A stretch of DNA of 64,000 bases, from assembly GCA_016720595.1 (NCBI GenBank), contig JADKKI010000031.1, positions 62,001 through 126,000 on the forward strand, read 5' to 3'. The notes beneath the pieces were generated by a model that was given only the letters and a program-made list of their open reading frames with translations, did not search any database and had not been told where the DNA came from. Each line of letters opens with the position of its first letter. Positions within the stretch are counted from its first letter, which is position 1. The position numbers and the translations under genes are program-made. This DNA is from Myxococcales bacterium. GTDB lineage: Bacteria; Myxococcota_A; Polyangia; Haliangiales; Haliangiaceae. Below are positions 9,131 through 20,318 of this stretch, piece by piece.

Positions 9131-10468
9131 TCACCGTGCGAGCTCCAGCTCCAGGCCGCGAGCGAGCTCGATCAGCTGTTCGCGCGTGTTGATCGCCGGA
9201 TCGGCGAGTGCGCGATCGATCAGCGCCGCGAGGATCCGCCCGACGCTGGGGCCGGCAGGGATCGCGAGGGCCGAGATCAGATCCTTGCCACCGACCGCGA
9301 GATCGCCGACCGCGAGTGCGTCCCCGCGCGCGAGGATCGCCCGGGCGAAGCCCGCGAGCTCGGTGGCGCCATCGGCAGTCACCAGCTCGACCGCGGCCTG
9401 CGCATGTGTGCGGGTGACATCCGCGAGCACGCGCCGCGCTTCGGGCTCCGTCCACGCGGAGCACAGGCGCATGCTCGCCAGCCCGACGAGCATGCCCGCG
9501 CGGGTGGCCTCCTCGTTGGAGAACTTGAGGCGCTTGAGCACCGTGGTGGCGTGCTGGACGGCCGCACGATCGAGGCGCTTGGTGATCGCGTCGGGTGGGG
9601 TCAGCTCCGCGAACAGCGCGCCGAGCCGGACGTCCACGGAGACCGCATCGACCCTCGCGAGCCAGCGTGCGATCGGATCGGGCTCCACCGTCCGCCACGC
9701 CACGAGGCCCGCGGCGAGCTCGGGGGCGATCAGGGCGATGATCCCCGAGCGCTCCGCGATCTTGAGGCCACGCGAGGGCTGGTTCGCGGCGAGCAGCTTG
9801 CGGAGCTCGTCGGAGATCCGCTCCTTGCTGACCTTCGCCAGCGAGGGCAGCGCCGGGCCGATGCCGCGCTCGGTCTCGGGATCGAGGGCGAACTCGAGTG
9901 CGGCGGCGAACCGCACCGCGCGCATCACGCGGAGACCATCCTCGGTGAACCGCGCCACTGCATCCTCGTAGACGTCGCCGGTGGGCCCCACCGCACGCAG
10001 CATCCGCTCGTCGAGATCGCGCAGGCCTTCGTACGGATCGATCAGCTGATCGGCGGCGGGATCGTAGGCCATCGCGTTGACGCGGAAGTCACGGCGCGCG
10101 AGATCCTCGACGAGCGGCACGCCGAACCGCACGTGATCGGGGCGCCGTGCGTCGGTGTACGCGCCCTCGCCGCGAAACGTGGTGACCTCGACGTGGGACT
10201 CGATGCCGCGCCCGGTCACGATCGTCACGGTGCCGTGCTGGATGCCCGTGGGCACGGTCCGCTTGAACAGCGCCATCACCTGATCGGGGTGCGCCGCGGT
10301 GGCCACGTCCCAGTCGCCGGGGGCCCGGCCGAGGATCGCGTCGCGCACCGCGCCGCCGACGGCCACCGAGAGATGGCCCGCGCTCGTCAGCGTGGCACAC
10401 ACCTCGCGGACGTTCGCCGGCACCGCGGCCGCGAGCCGCGCGCGGGCGGCCACCTCGTCGACCGGCAT
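9131..10468 (-). CDS. CCA tRNA nucleotidyltransferase (class II polymerase-beta fold)
   Basis: The 445-residue enzyme adds or repairs the 3'-CCA end of tRNAs, or is a poly(A) polymerase of the same family. The head domain has GGAVRDAILGRAPGDWDVAT, with the two catalytic aspartates in DWD, followed by HGTVTI, the EVTTFRGEG segment and RRDFRVNAMAYDP. The neck motif appears as RFTEDGLRVMRAVRFAAALEF, matching the family's 'EDPLRMLRAvRFaa'. The mostly helical rest is typical. CCA-adding and poly(A)-adding enzymes cannot be told apart by eye; the flexible loop after RGEGAYTDARRPDHV favours the CCA type. It is followed at 10 bp by the AAA/TPR gene on the same strand. Confidence 0.88.
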   Translation of the reverse strand: MPVDEVAARARLAAAVPANVREVCATLTSAGHLSVAVGGAVRDAILGRAPGDWDVATAAHPDQVMALFKRTVPTGIQHGTVTIVTGRGIESHVEVTTFRGEGAYTDARRPDHVRFGVPLVEDLARRDFRVNAMAYDPAADQLIDPYEGLRDLDERMLRAVGPTGDVYEDAVARFTEDGLRVMRAVRFAAALEFALDPETERGIGPALPSLAKVSKERISDELRKLLAANQPSRGLKIAERSGIIALIAPELAAGLVAWRTVEPDPIARWLARVDAVSVDVRLGALFAELTPPDAITKRLDRAAVQHATTVLKRLKFSNEEATRAGMLVGLASMRLCSAWTEPEARRVLADVTRTHAQAAVELVTADGATELAGFARAILARGDALAVGDLAVGGKDLISALAIPAGPSVGRILAALIDRALADPAINTREQLIELARGLELELAR

Positions 10469-10479
10469 GGGTCAGCTGA

Positions 10480-13095
<2,616 letters not shown>

Positions 13096-13302
13096 GCTGC
13101 GATGTCGATCCGGGATCGGGGGCGGGCCCTGGATCGTCTTTGACCCCGGGACCCCCGGGATCGGAGACGCGGTCGGGGTTGGCCGACGCGCACCGGGGGG
13201 ACCGGACGTTCCACTGGACACTGCGCACGAGGGTACCCAACGACGCAGATCGGTCGCAAGCGTGGCGGTCCACTGCGAAACAGGTGTAGTCTCGGGAAAG
13301 GG

Positions 13303-13746
13303 ATGGGAAACCACCGGTCACGGACCGTTCCGGTCTTCCGGATGTCTGGCGTCGCGCTCGGACTGCTCGGGCTCCTTTCGGGGTGCCCGACCGTGGACCT
13401 CGGCGACACGCCCTCCGATATCGGGCTCTGCAACCCTCCGGCGGGGATGCAGTACTTCCAGGACAAGGTGTGGCCGGAGTTCGTTCGGCCCACCGACATG
13501 AACAAGGGCTGCATCAAGGGCACGAGCTGCCACAGCGACACCGGCGGGAACGCCCTGTCCTTCAAGTCCAACCCGGTCGATTACGCCTTCAACTACCGGC
13601 AGACCCAGATCTATCTGAACTGCGGCACCCCCATGGCGAGCGAGCTCCTGAGCAAGCCACTGTCGGGGATGGATCCCCACGGTGGTGGTGATCTGTTCGC
13701 GCCCGGCGATCCCGGCGTCCAGGTCTTCCTCGATTGGTTCAAGTGA
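13303..13746 (+). CDS. Lipoprotein with a CxxxxxCH motif (cytochrome-like fold suspected)
   Basis: A product of 147 residues, or 134 if the ATG at 13342 (MSGVALGLLGLLSGC) is used. The lipobox LLSGC makes the shorter start sensible, although GGGAAAGGG precedes the longer one. The mature part carries FQDKVWPEFVRP, then KGCIKGTSCHSDTGGNAL. This is the layout of the CxxCH-containing 'planctomycete-type' cytochrome modules, but with five residues between the cysteines rather than two. Whether it binds haem is uncertain. Its stop overlaps the GTG of the SH3/barrel gene, so the two are coupled. The 207 bp upstream, up to 13095, hold no other gene that I can see. Confidence 0.65.
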   Translation: MGNHRSRTVPVFRMSGVALGLLGLLSGCPTVDLGDTPSDIGLCNPPAGMQYFQDKVWPEFVRPTDMNKGCIKGTSCHSDTGGNALSFKSNPVDYAFNYRQTQIYLNCGTPMASELLSKPLSGMDPHGGGDLFAPGDPGVQVFLDWFK

Positions 13747-14549
13747 TCCGCAGCCCTCGCCTCACAGCCCCCGTGCGTGGGGTCCGCGTCCTCGTGGTCC
13801 TCGTGTTCCTGGCGACGTTCGGGCTCCTCGATGCGAGGCCCGCCGCGGCGGAGGCCTATCTCCGCGTGATCGCGCAGAAGGCGCCCGTGCACTCCGGCCC
13901 CGCGGGGAGCTACCGCACCGTGTTCATCGCCGAGCGCGGCCAGGTGTTCCAGGTGCTCGAGCGGGGCAGCAGGGACTTCTGGTTCAAGGTCGAGCTCGAG
14001 GACGGCACCAGCGGCTGGATCCTCGGCGACGTCGTGTTCCCGTTCGAGGTCGGCCCCGACGAGGCCGGCGCGCTGACCCGGATGGGCCGCGCGATCCGTC
14101 GCGCGATCCTCGGCCCCTCTCCGATCGTCTATGCGCACGTCGGCCTGTCGTTCTCGGCCGGGATCCTCGACCGCGAGGGCGTGTTTCTCCTGCGGCCGTC
14201 GTGGCTGATCGATCCCTACTGGGCGATCGAAGGCTTCGCCGGGCTCTCCCCGCGCTCCGACAAGGACGTGTTCCTCGGGGGGCTCGGCTTCGTGTTGCGG
14301 ATGGCCCCGGGAGCCGTGATCGGACCGTACGCGAGCGTCGGGCTGGGCGCAGCGCGCATCCGCCCCAAGGCCGATAACTTCATCGACAAGGAAGAGACGC
14401 TGATGGCACTGGGTGCCGGCGGCGGCATCGAGATCACGTTCAAGAAGCAGATCACCGTGCGGATCGACGCGAGGAACTGGTCGCTGTTCGACCAGAATCA
14501 CACCAGCAACGGCCAGGAGTACTCGGCTGGCCTGGCGATCTTCTTCTAG
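13743..14549 (+). CDS. SH3-like plus outer-membrane beta-barrel-like protein
   Basis: A protein of 268 residues from the GTG at 13743, which overlaps the previous stop (GTGA). A signal peptide with a hydrophobic core VLVVLVFLATFGLL and an Ala-rich cleavage zone leads to a bacterial SH3-type domain (AYLRVIAQKAPVHSGP, then FKVELEDGTSGWILGD). Alternating amphipathic strands follow (YAHVGLSFSAGIL, FGLVLR-like and YASVGLGA segments) and end in aromatic residues (GLAIFF), like an 8-strand outer-membrane barrel. The SH3 part may touch peptidoglycan or another envelope protein. It is the second gene of an envelope block leading to DUF4266 and DUF3570, and its substrate is unknown. Confidence 0.7.
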   Translation: MIRSPRLTAPVRGVRVLVVLVFLATFGLLDARPAAAEAYLRVIAQKAPVHSGPAGSYRTVFIAERGQVFQVLERGSRDFWFKVELEDGTSGWILGDVVFPFEVGPDEAGALTRMGRAIRRAILGPSPIVYAHVGLSFSAGILDREGVFLLRPSWLIDPYWAIEGFAGLSPRSDKDVFLGGLGFVLRMAPGAVIGPYASVGLGAARIRPKADNFIDKEETLMALGAGGGIEITFKKQITVRIDARNWSLFDQNHTSNGQEYSAGLAIFF

Positions 14550-14566
14550 GGTTTCTGGGAGGCACC

Positions 14567-14797
14567 ATGCGCACCATCGCTCTGGTCATCGCTTCGGCAC
14601 TCGCTCTCGCCTCCACCGTCCTCCCCGGCTGTGGTCGTCAGGCCGTGCGCGCCTCCGAGAAGGAGTTCCTCGCCGACCAGATCATGGTGTTCGACGAGGA
14701 TCCGCAGGCCGCCTCGAGCGACGAGCACATCCGGACCAACCGCGAGGGCGCTTCCGGCGGCAAGGGCGCCGGCGGCGGAGGCTGCGGGTGCAACTAG
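14567..14797 (+). CDS. DUF4266-family small lipoprotein ending in GGGCGCN
   Basis: This gene encodes a 76-residue lipoprotein: signal MRTIALVIASALALAS followed by TVLPGC (Cys22). The mature peptide is about 55 residues, with the family's conserved KEFLADQIMVF and HIRTNREGASGGKG and a terminal GGGGCGCN. The C-terminal cysteine pair in a Gly-rich tail is typical of DUF4266. These proteins are repeatedly found with DUF3570 proteins, often near thioredoxin-like and FMN-transferase genes; only the DUF3570 gene is here. The two genes overlap by 10 bases. The tail looks like a metal or cofactor attachment point, but nothing is proven. Confidence in family is high, in function low. Confidence 0.85.
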   Translation: MRTIALVIASALALASTVLPGCGRQAVRASEKEFLADQIMVFDEDPQAASSDEHIRTNREGASGGKGAGGGGCGCN

Positions 14798-16044
14798 TCC
14801 GTCCCACTGCCCTGCTGCTGCTGCTGGCCTCCGGGACGGCAGTGGCCGAGGACCGCACGGAGGTCTCCACCCTCCTGTTCGCGGAGAAGCGCGATGGCGA
14901 CAAGGGCGGCCTCATCGTCGTCCACCCGCAGGCGAGCTTCGGCGTGGACCTCGGGCGGTTCGTGACCTTCGACGTCGCGTATGCAGCCGATGCGGTCTCG
15001 GGCGCGACCTCGACGGTCTATCAAGTGGACGCCGTCTCCACGGCGACCAAGTTCTCGGACCTCCGCAACGAGGGCACGATCGCCCTCGGCTTCAAGGGCC
15101 GGCGCTCGCGGATCACGTTCGGCGCCACCGTCGGCACCGAGCGCGACTACGTCAACCGCGCGTTCAGCGGCGCGGCCTCGATCGATCTGCCTGGCCGCAA
15201 CACCACGATCGGCCTCGCCTACAGCCACAGCTTCGATCAGGTCTGCAACAAGAACAACGGCATGGCGACCCCGCTGGAGTCCCGCGCCCTCGTCGGTACC
15301 GACCCGTGCGACAAGTCCGGCCTGATCTTCGGCAAGGACGATCCGATGGGGCGAACGCGGTGGGACGATCTCGGCATCGACACCGCCCAGGCCACCCTGA
15401 CCCAGAACGTCTCCCCGACGATGAACCTCCAGCTCGCGGGCTACGGCCAGGTCCTCGACGGGTTCCAGTCGAACCCGTATCGCCGCGTCCGCATCGGCCC
15501 CAACGCACCGCAGGAGCACATCCCCGACACCCGCGCACGGTGGTCGGCCTCGGCGCGCCTCAACCGCTACCTCCCCAAGCTCAAGAGTGCGATCCACGTC
15601 GACGCCCGGTTCTACGACGACACCTGGGGCGTGGTGGGCGGCAACCTCGAGCTCGGCTACTCGCAGTACGTGGGCAAGAGCCTGCTGCTCCGGTTCTACG
15701 GTCGCCTCTACCAGCAGACCGCGGCGAAGTTCTTCAAGGACGCGTTCTACTACCAGACCGAATCCACGGCGGGTGAGTACTTCACGGGGGACCGCGAGCT
15801 CTCGCCGGTGCGCAACGTGAGCGTGGGCACGAAGCTGACGCTGATCACGATCGGCGGAGACAAGCCGGTGTGGGGGTTGTTCGACAAGCTCCAGTTCAAC
15901 CTCCGCGGCGACATCATGTTCATCGACAACCTCGCCGCTGACAACGAAGCCAGCAACGCCGGGGGCATCGACAAGCAGTTCATCTACGGCACCAGCCTGA
16001 TCGACGCGATCACGCTCCAGCTCGGCCTGCTCGGGAATTACTAA
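14788..16044 (+). CDS. DUF3570-family outer-membrane protein
   Basis: The product has 418 residues from the GTG at 14788 (VQLVRPTALLLLLASG), inside the end of the DUF4266 gene. A signal peptide is followed by repeated amphipathic strands throughout: FVTFDVAYAADAVSGAT, SRITFGATVGTERDYV, STIGLAYS-like and NLQLAGYGQVLDGFQSNPYR. The ending LQLGLLGNY fits a barrel closing strand. DUF3570 proteins are large putative outer-membrane barrels; the 'A-D-x-V-S-G-A-T' and 'G-F-x-S-N-P-Y-R' motifs are seen here. Its partner is the DUF4266 lipoprotein just upstream. The function is unknown; a role in making or showing a modified Cys-rich peptide has been suggested only by gene association, and here it is my inference. 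Confidence 0.85.
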   Translation: MQLVRPTALLLLLASGTAVAEDRTEVSTLLFAEKRDGDKGGLIVVHPQASFGVDLGRFVTFDVAYAADAVSGATSTVYQVDAVSTATKFSDLRNEGTIALGFKGRRSRITFGATVGTERDYVNRAFSGAASIDLPGRNTTIGLAYSHSFDQVCNKNNGMATPLESRALVGTDPCDKSGLIFGKDDPMGRTRWDDLGIDTAQATLTQNVSPTMNLQLAGYGQVLDGFQSNPYRRVRIGPNAPQEHIPDTRARWSASARLNRYLPKLKSAIHVDARFYDDTWGVVGGNLELGYSQYVGKSLLLRFYGRLYQQTAAKFFKDAFYYQTESTAGEYFTGDRELSPVRNVSVGTKLTLITIGGDKPVWGLFDKLQFNLRGDIMFIDNLAADNEASNAGGIDKQFIYGTSLIDAITLQLGLLGNY

Positions 16045-16074
16045 GCCCCCGGCGAATGGGGGTATGATCCCCCC

Positions 16075-17373
16075 ATGTATCGCTATGGCGATGGGACCCC
16101 GTTCCCGCTCGACGAGAACTTCATCGAGACGTTGACCATGGCGGTCGAGGCCTGCACCAACGCATTCATCCCGCTCTCCGAGCTGGATAACCGCCGCACC
16201 AAGGCCAAGGAGATGAGGCGAGAGGGCGATGCCGAGGCCGCGCGCCTGAGCGAGCTCGAGAAGACGCTCAACGCCGCGTTCGCCCCGCACCTGACGCCGA
16301 GCCCCAAACCGAGCCTGACGCAGCAGGTGGCGCAGAAGATCGCCGCGACGGCCAAGCAGACGATCGCCGATACCAAGAAGCAGATCGATCAGCGCGTGCT
16401 TCAGGTCGAGGCGCAGGCCGCCCCGAAGACCAGCTCCGATGCCGTCGTGAAGGCGCTGCGCCCGTTCTTCAACGAGCACCAGCTGCCGAAGGCGGCGTGG
16501 ATCATGTCGTGGGACGTTCGTGGCGCCGAGCCTCACGCCGATGCGGTGGCCACCGCCGGCAAGATCACCGCCGCGTTCTCGCTCACGCCCGATCCGTACC
16601 GGCAGCCGATCCGTGTCGATCAGCTCGCCGAGGGCGTGATCGTCCACATGATGAAGAAGGGCGTGTTCGGCAAGGCCAAGCCCGCCCCCGTCGATCTGGG
16701 CAAGTACGTGATGGTCGCGTTCGAGCGCACGGGCCTCGAGCACTCGGTGACCCTCAAGGAGAGCGCCAACAAGGCCTCGGCCGGGCTCCGGTTCGCCGTC
16801 TCCGAGAAGGGCGCGACCTGGGTCACGATCGGCAGCACGGGCGACTCCGAGGGCGAGCCGAACGATCTCGATCCCGAGGATGTGGCGCCGGTCCGAAGCC
16901 TCGCCGAGCGCGCGGCGGCCGCCCTGAAGGACCTGATCATCCATCGCACCCTGGTCGATCTCTCGTTCTCCGGAACCGCGATCGCCGACCTCGAGGATCC
17001 ACGCACCGTCCCGATGGAGCTGCTCGGCCAGCTGACGCCCCTCGCCCGCTCGATCCGCGAGAAGAGCCGGATGTCGGGCGAGTTCGTGCTCAAGCGCGAC
17101 ATCGGCGACGGCCGTCGAGAGGAGCTGTTCGTCCCGCGCGCCACGCTCGCGCACCAGTTCGCTCGGCTCCCGTTCGAGTATCGCAAGCCGTTCGAGGACA
17201 TGGGCATCACCGCCGAGGAGACGCAGCCGTCGATCACGCTGCCGGTCCGCCCGCCGGCCTCGCCGTCCACGCCGCCCCCGATCTCGAAGGTCGAGTTCGA
17301 TTCGAAGACGATGGAGTACGACGGCGACGAGATCGAGCGGCAGAAGACGATCGTCGAGACGAAGAAGCCCTGA
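16075..17373 (+). CDS. Conserved hypothetical protein beginning MYRYGDGTPFPL
   Basis: A 432-residue product without a signal peptide. The N-terminal MYRYGDGTPFPLDENFIETL looks strongly conserved in style (I have the impression of similar myxobacterial hypothetical proteins), but I know no function. Residues about 20-130 are helical and charged, with coiled-coil potential (AEAARLSELEKTLNAAF, then ATAKQTIADTKKQIDQ). The middle has a beta-rich region, and the C-terminal 50 residues are Pro-rich then acidic (VRPPASPSTPPPISK). It stands alone: 30 bp after the DUF3570 gene, and followed by a 450-bp repeat region. A cytoplasmic structural or regulatory role is as much as can be said. Confidence 0.75.
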   Translation: MYRYGDGTPFPLDENFIETLTMAVEACTNAFIPLSELDNRRTKAKEMRREGDAEAARLSELEKTLNAAFAPHLTPSPKPSLTQQVAQKIAATAKQTIADTKKQIDQRVLQVEAQAAPKTSSDAVVKALRPFFNEHQLPKAAWIMSWDVRGAEPHADAVATAGKITAAFSLTPDPYRQPIRVDQLAEGVIVHMMKKGVFGKAKPAPVDLGKYVMVAFERTGLEHSVTLKESANKASAGLRFAVSEKGATWVTIGSTGDSEGEPNDLDPEDVAPVRSLAERAAAALKDLIIHRTLVDLSFSGTAIADLEDPRTVPMELLGQLTPLARSIREKSRMSGEFVLKRDIGDGRREELFVPRATLAHQFARLPFEYRKPFEDMGITAEETQPSITLPVRPPASPSTPPPISKVEFDSKTMEYDGDEIERQKTIVETKKP

Positions 17374-17448
17374 GGCGAACCGCCAAGGTGCGTGGGGCCG
17401 AGAACCGCCAAGCGCTTGCCGGTTGGCACTTCGGTGCCTCGGATTCTT

Positions 17449-17542
17449 CGAACCGCCAAGGGCGCCAAGGACGCCAAGGTCAGAGGTTCTTTTGACCTGT
17501 CGCGAGCTCCCGCCCGAGGACGCGCGCGCTCCTGTTCGTTGG
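17449..17542 (+). repeat. Dispersed 94-bp GCCAAGG repeat, copy A
   Basis: Starts CGAACCGCCAAGG with three tandem CGCCAAGG-type units, then GGTCAGAGGTTCTTTTGACC, and ends near GCGCGCTCCTGTTCGTTGG. By hand alignment it matches copy C (56319-56412) without gaps at 81 of 94 positions. It sits in inverted orientation to copy B. Confidence 0.85.
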
Positions 17543-17649
17543 CTGGCACGACAGTGCTCGGGAGTTGACGAACCATGAAACCGCAGTTGTCGTCAGGAGC
17601 AGCAGCGGGTCCGGATCGCATGCGGCTCGTCGTGGTGGTTGGTGACCAG

Positions 17650-17745
17650 CCAGGCACACAGGAGCGTGCGCGTCCTCGGGCGGGCGTTCGTGTCAGGTTG
17701 AAAGACCTCTCCGACCTTGGCGCCCTTGGCGGCCTTGGCGGTTCG
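17650..17745 (-). repeat. Dispersed GCCAAGG repeat, copy B (inverted)
   Basis: On the minus strand it reads CGAACCGCCAAGG, then CCGCCAAGGGCGCCAAGGTC, identical to copy C over its first 33 bases. After a short divergent middle it ends in GACGCGCACGCTCCTGTG. It is an opposite-facing partner of copy A, about 107 bp away. Confidence 0.85.
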
Positions 17746-17825
17746 TCACCTCAGGGACACGGAAGTGCCAGCCAGCAACTGGTGCGGTGCTTGGCGGTTG
17801 GCCCCCGGAGGTGCTTGGCGGTTGG

Positions 17826-18890
17826 TCAGCGGGCCGCGAGGGCGACGATACCGTCCACGACCTGCTCGAGCATCACGCGCTCGCCCAGCTCGCGGCCGAG
17901 GGCCTTCATCTGCGGGCCGGTCCAGGCGAGGCCGCCGGCGCCGAACGCATCGGGGCGCCCGGTCAGCGTGATGTCGCCCTTGAGGGCGCGATCGACGCTG
18001 GCGAGGCGCTGGGTGGCGAGCGCGAGGGCCTCCGGCGTGTAGCTGCGGGCCTGCGCGGCCAGCTTGTCGACGACGAACGGCGGGACCCCGATCGCGGCGC
18101 CCCACTGCGGGCGAGGCACGTTGGTCGCCCGCATGTGGTGCAGCATCGACAGCTGCCGGATGTGGCGGGCGAGCATGACGACCACGCCAACCGCGCTCTC
18201 GCGCTGGTCGCACAGCGACGACACGGCGGCGATCGCGCGGGGACGATCCGCCGCACCGATCGCGTCCGTCAGCTCGAACACCGAGCGCTCGCGGGTATCC
18301 GCGATCAGATCGTCGACGTCGTCGGAGCTGACCGGGCGATCGCCGGCGTACAGGCCGAGCTGCTCGAGCGAGAGCGAGAGCCGGGATAGATCGTTGCCGA
18401 CGGTGTCGATCAGGCGGTTGATCGCCTGCGGATCGATCCGCACGCCCTTGGCCTGCGCCTCGTTCCGCACCCACGGCGCGACCTGGCGGGGGGCCTCGAG
18501 CACGTGCAGGAAGCCCTTCTTCGAGAGCTGGGCATAGAGCTTGAGGCGCTTGTCGACCTTGGTGACGAGGCCGACGATCACCGTGCTCGGGTTCGGCTTG
18601 GCGACGTACGCCAGCAGGCCCTCGGCGTCATCCGCCGGCAGCAGCGTCAGATCGCGGACGAAGATCATCCGCCGCGCCGCCATCATCGGCAGGGTCTGGG
18701 CGAGCCCGACGATCTTCGTGGCGGTGGGCTTGCCCTCGACCACGTCGTAGTTGAACCCGCGCGCCGCGGGCGGGACGGTGGCATCGCGGATCGCGCTGAC
18801 GGCGCGCTCGATCAGGATCGGGTGCTCGGAGTGCAGCACGTAGATCGGATCGAGGCGTCCGGCCTTCACCTCGGCGAGTAGCTCGTCCAC
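17826..18890 (-). CDS. holA: DNA polymerase III subunit delta
   Basis: The 354-residue protein is the clamp-loader delta subunit, which opens the beta sliding clamp. Typical features: LDPIYVLHSEHPILIERAV at the N-terminus (the family's 'yll.G.e..l'), then SRMIFVRDL-like ARRMIFVRDLTLLPADDAEG, a degenerate P-loop-free ATPase fold, and the C-terminal collar domain with LERQ-like helices (MLARHIRQLSMLHHM). The start is a GTG at 18890. The gene stands alone, downstream of nothing on its strand, and its stop abuts the repeat region. Length and order agree with HolA; sequence divergence is normal for this family. Confidence 0.9.
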   Translation of the reverse strand: MDELLAEVKAGRLDPIYVLHSEHPILIERAVSAIRDATVPPAARGFNYDVVEGKPTATKIVGLAQTLPMMAARRMIFVRDLTLLPADDAEGLLAYVAKPNPSTVIVGLVTKVDKRLKLYAQLSKKGFLHVLEAPRQVAPWVRNEAQAKGVRIDPQAINRLIDTVGNDLSRLSLSLEQLGLYAGDRPVSSDDVDDLIADTRERSVFELTDAIGAADRPRAIAAVSSLCDQRESAVGVVVMLARHIRQLSMLHHMRATNVPRPQWGAAIGVPPFVVDKLAAQARSYTPEALALATQRLASVDRALKGDITLTGRPDAFGAGGLAWTGPQMKALGRELGERVMLEQVVDGIVALAAR

Positions 18891-18984
18891 CGGGGGACCC
18901 TACTACAGACCTCTGTTACTGTCGGCGCGTGCGGCCCACACGACGATCGCTCCTCGCGGGACCGGCGCTCCCGGCGGTGCCCGG

Positions 18985-20318
18985 ATGACCGCGGTCGTGA
19001 TCACCGCCGACGCGGCGATCACCGATCGCGCCCGGGGCGCGACGGCGGTCCTCGCGATCGATGGGGCGATCGTCCTGGTCGATGACCCGGCGATCGTGCT
19101 CGCCGATCCGCGCGCGCCGCGGGGGCCCGCCGGATCGACTGGAGCCGGCGCGCGATGGTGCCCGGCACGGTCAACACGCACAACCACAGCTTCCAGTCCC
19201 TGCTGCGCGGGATCGGGGACGATCTGCCGTTCCTCGCCTGGCGCGATCAGGCGCTCTACAAGTACTCCCCTCGCCTCACCGCCGAGGACATGGCCACGGC
19301 GGCGCTGTTCGCGTTCGGCGAGATGCTGCTCCACGGCGTCACCACCGTCTGCGACTTCTACTATCTGAACGCGCAGGGCAACGACAACGCCTCCGCGACG
19401 ATCGAGGCGGCGCGTCGCCTCGGGATCCGGATCGTGCTCGCCCGCTGCTTCTACGACTGGGACGGCGCACCTGCGGCCTACCGCGAGACGATCCCGCAGG
19501 CGATCACGAACTTCGAGGCGCTCGCGAAGCGCTACCAGGACCCGGTGCGGTTTCTGACCAGCGTCCAGCCGGCGCCCCACAGCCAGCACGGCGCCACGCC
19601 GGGGATGATCGAGGCCGGCGCGGGCTGCGCCCGGGACGCCGGGGTGCCGTGGCACATCCACCTCGCCGAGGAGCAGTACCAGGTCGAGCAGTCGCTCGAG
19701 CGGTTCGGCCTCCGCCCCCTGCACGCGGTGGCCACGCTCCCGGTGGACATGGCGCAGATGATCGCGGTCCACGGCTGCTGGTTCGATGCGAGCGAGCGCG
19801 CCCTGCTCGCCGAGCGCGGTGGATCCCTGGCGTATTGCCCCGGCTCGAACATGTTCCTCGGCGACGGCGTGACCGATCTCGTGGATCTCGTCGCACGTGG
19901 CGTGAAGGTCGGCCTGGGCACCGACGGCGGCTGCTCGAACAACCGGGTCAGCGTGTTCGACGAGATGCGGATGGCCGCGCTGCTCCAGAAGGTCCACCGC
20001 ACCGATGGCCAGGCGATCGACGCCGAGACCTGCTTCCGGCTCGGGACGCGTACCGCCGGGGAGACCTTGCGGCTGCCGATCGGCCAGATCGCCCCCGGGT
20101 TCCGATGTGACCTGGTGGCGCTCGATCTCGACGATCCGTCGCTGTGGCCCACCCAGGCCCTCGAAAAGAACGTGGTGTACGCGCTGTCGCCTCGCGCGAT
20201 CACCGACGTCGTGGTAGATGGTCAAGAAGTCGTCGCGAACCGGCAACTTGGCCATGTCCCCCTCGATGAGATCAGGTCCCGGGTCGCCCGCCTCACCAGC
20301 GGGTGGCAAAGAGCCTGA
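18985..20318 (+). CDS. Amidohydrolase (TRZ/ATZ, guanine-deaminase-like), frameshifted
   Basis: A metal-dependent deaminase or hydrolase of the amidohydrolase superfamily. The N-terminal strands (VVITADAAITDRARGATAVL, then IDGAIVLVDD) lie in one frame from the ATG at 18985. The catalytic part lies in another frame from about 19113 to 20318: MVPGTVNTHNHSFQ (HxH ligands), HIHLAEEQYQ (His and Glu), AVHGCW (His) and LGTDGGCSNNR (Asp). One missing base in or next to the GGGGG run at 19121-19125 would join ARRIDWSRRAMVPG to the N-terminal part. The main frame alone would lack the first strands. The substrate is unclear; atrazine-chlorohydrolase-type and guanine-deaminase-type enzymes both fit. The next gene overlaps its end by a few dozen bases. 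Confidence 0.75.

Larger units (their letters stand above)
17374..17825 (+). repeat. Intergenic region of repeats (no gene)
   Basis: This 452-bp gap between two real genes holds no convincing coding frame. It contains two copies of a dispersed 94-bp repeat in opposite orientation (17449-17542 and 17650-17745), plus extra stray units of AACCGCCAAG on both outer sides (near 17378, 17403, 17800 and 17815 on either strand). The short ORFs across it are built from the repeat itself. The paired arms could fold into a large hairpin around a loop of about 107 bp, which might also act as a transcription end between the convergent genes 16075-17373 and holA. Confidence 0.8.

Noticed and set aside
14794..17154. 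Long minus-strand ORF opposite DUF3570 and the MYRYGDG gene
   Set aside because: Same shadow pattern. The plus-strand genes have signal peptide, barrel strands and normal composition.
17575..18042. Plus-strand ORF beginning MKPQLSSGAAAG
   Set aside because: It runs through repeat copy B and into the holA antisense; no domain or leader.
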